The notes under the pieces are model-generated. The model searched no databases, was not told where the DNA came from, and worked only from the letters and a program-made list of their open reading frames with translations. From an uncultured Oribacterium sp. (GTDB taxonomy: Bacteria > Bacillota > Clostridia > Lachnospirales > Lachnospiraceae), in contig CAKQPT010000066.1 in the NCBI GenBank assembly GCA_934270345.1, positions 1 to 5,080 on the forward strand: a stretch of DNA of 5,080 bases, given 5' to 3'. Below are positions 1-3,101 of this stretch, piece by piece (positions within the stretch are counted from its first letter, which is position 1; every line of letters starts with the position of its first letter). The position numbers and the translations under genes are program-made.

Positions 1-57
1 GACCCACGCTTTCGCGTGAGTCTAAATGTTAAGTTGACGACATTGGGGTCAGACCCC
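1..57. repeat. Cluster of three abutting inverted repeats
   Basis: Three inverted repeats lie almost end to end. Bases 1-9 and 14-22 pair around a 4-base loop with one C/A mismatch (core CACGC-TTTC-GCGTG). Bases 25-29 (AATGT) pair with 40-44 (ACATT). Bases 45-50 (GGGGTC) and 52-57 (GACCCC) are a perfect palindrome around a single A. The pairings are read directly. There is no T-run after the first hairpin, so it is a poor intrinsic terminator for an upstream gene. A dispersed palindromic element, a mobile-element end or a structured RNA are all possible; I cannot choose, and the element may start outside the window. Confidence 0.5.
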
Positions 58-90
58 CTTACGAAATTCTTAAGATGAGCGAATGACTGG

Positions 91-97
91 AAAGGAG
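91..97 (+). promoter_or_regulatory. Ribosome binding site that sets the start at 104
   Basis: AAAGGAG ends 6 bases before the ATG at 104. The alternative in-frame ATG at 83 has no purine-rich site upstream and would place this motif inside the coding region, so the start at 104 is preferred. Confidence 0.75.
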
Positions 98-103
98 TGC
101 GCG

Positions 104-1987
104 ATGGCGGGGAAAACTGAAAAGAAAGCCGGGCTGCCGATGGCAGTGGTGCTGGTCACGCTGCTCCTTTTTGTCAGTGTCGTCGGCATCGCCGTGTACG
201 TGAAGAAAGCGCGTAGCGGCGGGCCGGGAGAGCCCGAAACGACGAGCAGCGCAGCGGACAGCCGTGCTGCTGACGGAGACGCTGCCGTCGGGGAGTCTGC
301 GCCGGACGATAGGGCATCGGAGGATGAGGAGAACGACGAGACTACGGCGCTCATCGACGAGACCCTCGACGATGTTCCGAATGCTTACCAGGCCTACCTC
401 GAGCTGGTCGACGAGCTGGAAGCGAGCTTCGGAGCGCCGGCGACGATCGAGTCTGCGCAAGGCTACCTCGATCTCGACGCGAGTCACTTCGCGGATCTCA
501 GCGGCCTCTGCCTTCTTAAGCTGATCGACTTCGACCGCGACGGTCTCGACGAGCTCGTGGCGGGCTATCGCGAGCCTACGGACGGCAGCTACCATTTCCG
601 CGTTTACGGCTACGTGCAGGGCCAGCTTCATATGTACATCGATTCGATCATGGGCGGCGTCGGCCAGCCGGTGATCTACGAGCTCGCGACGGAGACCCTG
701 AACGACGGCCAGGAGTACCTGATCACGCACGACGGCATCCGCGGCCACCGGATCTACGGCTTCGATACGACGGGCCGCTTCGTGAAGCGCATCGAAATCG
801 GCGACAACCAGATCAACGGCGAGCCGGTCTACAGCACCGCGGTGGCGAAGGCCATGCAGGCCTGGATCGCCGATGAGCAGACGCGCTACCCGATGACGAT
901 GCTGCAGGATGCCGACGCCGCACTGCAGGCAATCGAAGAGACGCGTGCAGAACTGGAGACCGGGGCGGCGCTGGCTGAACCGGACGTCCTCGAGGCCGAG
1001 GATCCTGCGTTGGCCAATGCAGACGACGCGGGGATCGTCACTTATGCGGATGATCCGGCGGGCATGACCGCGGACGCGGACGCCCATCTGCATCTTGACC
1101 AGTCGGATGCGCCCCCGGATGCGGAAGCGCATCTCGATCCGACGGCGGTCGGTCCTGCCGGTACAGGCGAATCCGCATCCGAGCATGCGACGACTGCCGG
1201 CGATATCATCGGCGCAGCGAGGTCAGCGACCGAAACGACGGAAAGTGCGGATGTTGAGCCGCCGAAGCCACGTAACAGCACGGCGAAACAGCTGCTGGCG
1301 CAGATCCACGACGTGACGGACGACAGCATTGCCGACTACCTCTATGCGGATTTCGACGGAGACGGCGTGCGCGACCTCGTCGCCCTCAGCCTGCACTGCA
1401 CCCCGCCGAAGGATACGGGCGCGAGCGACTGGAGCGCGATCTATGCGGCACCGGACGGAAGCGAGGACAGCGGCGACGCGATGCGCTTCGGCAGCGGCAC
1501 GGACTATACACTCAGCTGGTGGTTTGCAAACAGTGAGCAGGTCTATACCTTCGACAGCATGCGTGCCCCGGTAGTGACCGGCGCGAAGCTTCTGAAGCTC
1601 GAGACCGACGCGGGACTTCAGCTTGCGGCGACGGTCTACTGGGAGGACGATGGCGCGACGGCAGGAAGTGCGACCTCCGGGACTTCGCTCTTCTCCGGAA
1701 CCCATAGCGCGGCAGCCTATGCGGCGGACGCCGGCGCGAACCAGGGTGGACTCAGCGCTACCCGGCAGGCCGACAGCACCAGCCTCATCTACCGCTTCGA
1801 TGACAGTGGTGCGACGGAGCTCTTCCGTGGGGACGGCTACCGCCTTTCGAACCCGGGTGCGAACCGCATTGGTTTCTCCAGCGTCCACTACACGAAAGGT
1901 GACGACGGCAGCCTGAACGAAAGCTGCGCGTACGGCACACTCCGCTACAACACGGCGGACGACAGCTATCAGGAATATGCTTTCTGA
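104..1987 (+). CDS. Membrane-anchored exported protein of unknown function with two DxDxDG-loop domains
   Basis: I do not recognise this 627-aa protein. Residues 1-10 are short and basic; residues 11-33 form one hydrophobic segment with no lipobox cysteine, suggesting an uncleaved signal anchor with the rest outside the cell. Residues 36-90 are an acidic, Ala/Ser/Glu-rich spacer. A first domain spans about 92-285 and contains DFDRDGLDELV (142-152). A low-complexity linker rich in Ala, Asp and Glu covers about 286-390, with a small repeat of the pattern DA-x-AHL-x-LD. A second domain spans about 391-627 and contains DFDGDGVRDLV (416-426). Both motifs resemble calcium-binding DxDxDG loops of the FG-GAP/VCBS or dockerin type; calcium binding is inference. 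There are only three cysteines (136, 432, 608). A terminator follows, so the gene is transcriptionally separate from the metal locus. No convincing promoter was seen upstream. A surface or cell-envelope role is likely, but substrate and pathway are unknown. Confidence 0.85.
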   Translation: MAGKTEKKAGLPMAVVLVTLLLFVSVVGIAVYVKKARSGGPGEPETTSSAADSRAADGDAAVGESAPDDRASEDEENDETTALIDETLDDVPNAYQAYLELVDELEASFGAPATIESAQGYLDLDASHFADLSGLCLLKLIDFDRDGLDELVAGYREPTDGSYHFRVYGYVQGQLHMYIDSIMGGVGQPVIYELATETLNDGQEYLITHDGIRGHRIYGFDTTGRFVKRIEIGDNQINGEPVYSTAVAKAMQAWIADEQTRYPMTMLQDADAALQAIEETRAELETGAALAEPDVLEAEDPALANADDAGIVTYADDPAGMTADADAHLHLDQSDAPPDAEAHLDPTAVGPAGTGESASEHATTAGDIIGAARSATETTESADVEPPKPRNSTAKQLLAQIHDVTDDSIADYLYADFDGDGVRDLVALSLHCTPPKDTGASDWSAIYAAPDGSEDSGDAMRFGSGTDYTLSWWFANSEQVYTFDSMRAPVVTGAKLLKLETDAGLQLAATVYWEDDGATAGSATSGTSLFSGTHSAAAYAADAGANQGGLSATRQADSTSLIYRFDDSGATELFRGDGYRLSNPGANRIGFSSVHYTKGDDGSLNESCAYGTLRYNTADDSYQEYAF

Positions 1988-2019
1988 CACCGCGACCGCG
2001 AGCGCGTATCATCACGATT

Positions 2020-2044
2020 CCGCCAGGGCGATTTCCCCTGGCGG
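2020..2044 (+). terminator. Upstream hairpin of a tandem terminator
   Basis: A perfect 9-bp stem, CCGCCAGGG (2020-2028) with CCCTGGCGG (2036-2044), closes a 7-base loop. A five-T run follows only after 11 bases (2056-2060), so this stem alone is a weak intrinsic terminator. It may act with the stronger hairpin just downstream or protect the 3' end of the mRNA. Confidence 0.55.
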
Positions 2045-2060
2045 ATGCATATCGATTTTT

Positions 2061-2090
2061 AGAGATGCCTCTGCCGGGCGTCTCTTTTTT
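2061..2090 (+). terminator. Intrinsic (Rho-independent) terminator
   Basis: AGAGATGCC (2061-2069) pairs with GGCGTCTCT (2077-2085), with one T/G wobble and a 7-base loop, and runs directly into Ts at 2085-2090. It lies 73 bases after the stop of the preceding gene and 25 bases before the -35 box of the metal locus, so it separates the two units. The left flank is T-rich rather than A-rich, so it should work only on + strand transcripts. Confidence 0.9.
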
Positions 2091-2115
2091 GGATCTCAAT
2101 TTTTTTAGAAATATA

Positions 2116-2143
2116 TTGACATCCACACAACATATGATAACAT
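2116..2143 (+). promoter_or_regulatory. Promoter of the metal-resistance locus
   Basis: An exact TTGACA -35 box (2116-2121) is followed after 16 bases by TAACAT (2138-2143), which matches TATAAT at 4 of 6 positions. The segment is sharply AT-rich against GC-rich surroundings. TATGAT (2133-2138) is a better -10 by sequence but is only 11 bases from the -35 and has no good alternative -35. The predicted transcription start is near 2149-2151. The palindromes over the -10 region fit metal-responsive repression. The -35 is strong; the exact -10 is uncertain. Confidence 0.7.
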
Positions 2144-2169
2144 ATTCATATGAACGATGATTCATTTGA
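2131..2169. promoter_or_regulatory. Probable ArsR/SmtB-type operator, overlapping palindromes
   Basis: Two inverted repeats share a central half-site. CATATGA (2131-2137) and TCATATG (2146-2152) form a perfect 7-bp repeat spaced by 8. TCATATGAA (2146-2154) and TTCATTTGA (2161-2169) match at 8 of 9 positions, spaced by 6. The shared arm lies in the perfect 10-bp palindrome TTCATATGAA (2145-2154). The ATGAA-N6-TTCA layout is the one I recall for the cyanobacterial smt operator (12-2-12 type) bound by SmtB. The site covers the -10 and likely start of transcription, directly upstream of a SmtB-family gene, so autoregulation is the natural inference. Confidence 0.72.
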
Positions 2170-2239
2170 TGCGGCAAGACGGTACCAGCCGGGAGCAGTG
2201 AAAGCAAGCTCGGGGAAGTGACACCGTTGTGTCTGCATC
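2168..2239 (+). other. Potentially structured 5' leader of the repressor mRNA
   Basis: Bases 2168-2174 can pair with 2233-2239 (7 bp, one G/T wobble), enclosing ACGGT (2179-2183) with ACCGT (2223-2227) and GAGC (2193-2196) with GCTC (2208-2211). A competing local hairpin, GACAC-CGTT-GTGTC (2220-2233), uses the same 3' bases and excludes the outer helices. No T-run follows and I recognise no known riboswitch consensus. The pairings are seen; any regulatory role is inference, and helices this short can arise by chance. Confidence 0.25.
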
Positions 2240-2277
2240 CGGAATCCATCAGTCTCATCGAAGCGCATGAACGAAAC

Positions 2278-2283
2278 GGAGGA
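2278..2283 (+). promoter_or_regulatory. Ribosome binding site that sets the repressor start at 2288
   Basis: GGAGGA ends 4 bases before the ATG at 2288. The in-frame ATG at 2267 has no comparable site, and starting there would add seven residues (MNETEEA) and bury this strong site in coding sequence. Confidence 0.85.
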
Positions 2284-2287
2284 AGCT

Positions 2288-2617
2288 ATGCCAAACGCAT
2301 ACGACACAAAGAAAATATCTCATCTCATTCAGAATGTTTCCGAGGATGAGCTCAGCGATCTGGCAGAGCTTTTCAAGATTTTCGGGGATTCCACCCGGAT
2401 CAAGATCCTTTACGATCTTTTCCAGGGCGAGAAGAACGTCACGGAGATCTGTGATGACCTCGAGATGAACCAGTCCGCGGTTTCACATCAGCTGAAGATT
2501 CTGAAGGTGAGCAAGCTCATCACCTCCCGCCGGGATGGAAAGGCGGTGTACTACCGTCTGGCCGATGAGCATGTGAAGACGATCATCGCGATGGGTAAGG
2601 AACATATCGAGGAGTGA
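2288..2617 (+). CDS. ArsR/SmtB-family metal-responsive transcriptional repressor (zinc-type sensor)
   Basis: This 109-aa winged-helix repressor is of usual length for the family. Residues 22-46 hold the signature LAELFKIFGDSTRIKILYDL. The helix-turn-helix follows at about 51-72 with recognition-helix residues NQSAVSHQLKIL (61-72), and the wing at about 77-91 contains SRRDGKAVYYRL. The C-terminal helix keeps D93-x-H95-(x)10-H106-x-x-E109, the spacing of the alpha-5 zinc site of SmtB (D104, H106, H117, E120), with E109 the last residue. The alpha-3 motif is E-I-C55-D-D-L, so the CxC of CadC-type ELCVCDL is incomplete, and there is no N-terminal cysteine. Zinc, or Zn/Co, sensing is therefore favoured over a CadC-like Cd/Pb sensor; actual specificity is inferred. 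It is first in the locus, with its likely operator upstream, and should repress itself and at least the HMA gene. Confidence 0.95.
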   Translation: MPNAYDTKKISHLIQNVSEDELSDLAELFKIFGDSTRIKILYDLFQGEKNVTEICDDLEMNQSAVSHQLKILKVSKLITSRRDGKAVYYRLADEHVKTIIAMGKEHIEE

Positions 2618-2762
2618 GGCCACGCGCAGACCGATGCAGCTGGAGAACGGCATGCGACCTACATGCGTATCGATGCCGCGGTACTACGATGGGCACATCC
2701 CTCGACAGCGAGGCTGGAAAAACAGGATCCGCCGTCATGAAGCCGGCGAAGAAAGGACCATT
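2618..2762 (+). other. 145-base spacer with three small inverted repeats
   Basis: No gene is seen here. Hairpin-forming pairs are CGGCAT (2648-2653) with ATGCCG (2673-2678), CCTCG (2700-2704) with CGAGG (2709-2713), and CGCCG (2730-2734) with CGGCG (2744-2748). None is followed by a T-run, so no terminator is called, and no promoter box stands out. Read-through from the repressor promoter is the simplest source of transcript for the next gene. The spacer is long for an operon, and the stems could affect processing or translation; that is speculative. Confidence 0.3.
2752..2757 (+). promoter_or_regulatory. Ribosome binding site that sets the HMA protein start at 2763
   Basis: AAAGGA ends 5 bases before the ATG at 2763. 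An in-frame ATG at 2634 would add 43 residues, but it lacks a ribosome site and the added residues do not resemble part of an HMA fold. Confidence 0.75.
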
Positions 2763-2978
2763 ATGAAGAAGAAATTCAAGTGTGTGATCGATTGTGCGAA
2801 CTGTGCAGCGAAGGTAGAGGATGCCATCAAGAAGCTCGATGGCGTGCAGGATGCGAAGGTAAACTTCATGCTTCAGAAGTTTACGCTCGAGGCCGCCGAC
2901 GAGCAGTTTGATGCGATTCTCCAGCAGGCGATCGAGGTCGGAAAGAAGATCGAGCCGGATTTCTCTGTGGAGCTGTAA
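2763..2978 (+). CDS. Free-standing HMA-domain heavy-metal-binding protein
   Basis: This 71-aa protein is a single heavy-metal-associated (HMA, ferredoxin-like) domain with nothing added. It has no signal peptide or membrane segment, so it should be cytoplasmic. The metal-binding loop is IDCANCAAKVE, with C11 and C14 as the CxxC pair; an extra C7 lies just before it. An aspartate before the first cysteine (DCxxC) is typical of HMA domains of Zn/Cd/Pb pumps such as ZntA, whereas copper chaperones usually have MTCxxC. The rest fits the beta-alpha-beta-beta-alpha-beta order: helix about 14-24, strand VQDAKVNF at 27-34, strand KFTLEA at 38-43, second helix about 47-60, and a last strand near 66-71. 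The next gene encodes a pump that lacks this domain, so this protein probably delivers metal to it or replaces its N-terminal regulatory module. A copper-chaperone role is possible but less likely from the motif and neighbours. Confidence 0.92.
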   Translation: MKKKFKCVIDCANCAAKVEDAIKKLDGVQDAKVNFMLQKFTLEAADEQFDAILQQAIEVGKKIEPDFSVEL

Positions 2979-3000
2979 TCCGCGCACTTACTGCGCCCGC

Positions 3001-3035
3001 CTGTATGGGCATGCATATTTCCCACGCCCATACGG
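3001..3035 (+). other. Stable inverted repeat between HMA and pump genes
   Basis: Bases 3001-3010 pair with 3026-3035 over 10 bp, including eight perfect pairs in a row (GTATGGGC with GCCCATAC) and one T/G wobble, around a 15-base loop. It starts 22 bases after the HMA stop codon. It is not followed directly by Ts; the nearest T-run is 24 bases on. It may protect the 3' end of an upstream mRNA fragment or form part of the conditional terminator described next. Confidence 0.55.
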
Positions 3036-3040
3036 TGCAG

Positions 3041-3064
3041 CCGCGCCGGTGGACGTGGTTTTTT
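3041..3064 (+). terminator. Candidate weak or conditional intrinsic terminator before the pump gene
   Basis: CCGCG (3041-3045) pairs with CGTGG (3054-3058), including one G/T wobble. A C/A mismatch and one more C-G pair extend the stem to a 4-base loop, and six Ts follow (3059-3064). It sits inside the locus, 37 bases before the pump start. The 3' arm CGTGG can instead pair perfectly with CCACG (3022-3026), which overlaps the 3' arm of the preceding stem, so alternative folds exist. This could reduce read-through into the pump gene or act as an attenuator. The imperfect stem makes it moderate at best. Confidence 0.4.
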
Positions 3065-3090
3065 CGGACAAATTTCGAGATAAACAGAAG

Positions 3091-3095
3091 AGAGG
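3091..3095 (+). promoter_or_regulatory. Ribosome binding site of the pump gene
   Basis: AGAGG ends 6 bases before the ATG at 3102, which starts the frame carrying all P-type ATPase motifs. No other start nearby has a better site. Confidence 0.7.
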
Positions 3096-3101
3096 TCACC
3101 C

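Noticed and set aside
34..76. Promoter for the exported-protein gene
   Set aside because: TTGACG (34-39) resembles a -35 box, but no -10 lies at a proper distance: the sequence 16-18 bases on is within or next to the GACCCC palindrome. TAAGAT (71-76) has no -35 partner.
83..103. Earlier start for the exported protein at 83
   Set aside because: No ribosome binding site precedes it, while AAAGGAG is well placed for 104. The seven added residues would only lengthen the N terminus before the anchor.
59..1186. Minus-strand open frame of 375 codons
   Set aside because: It lies antisense to the exported-protein gene and encodes an Arg/Val/His-rich sequence with no recognisable domain. This is typical of the shadow of a GC-rich gene, and it lacks a credible ribosome site.
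2191..2233. Cobalamin or metal riboswitch in the repressor leader
   Set aside because: A GTGAAA-like stretch loosely recalls cobalamin riboswitches, but the conserved surrounding boxes are absent, and I could not match NiCo or yybP-ykoY consensus elements.
2634..2762. 43-residue N-terminal extension of the HMA protein
   Set aside because: There is no ribosome site before 2634, the sequence is unlike any HMA part, and AAAGGA at 2752-2757 fits the start at 2763.
3059..3090. Separate promoter for the pump gene
   Set aside because: GATAAA (3079-3084) is a weak -10 look-alike with no good -35 at the right distance, and no copy of the ATATGA operator is present.
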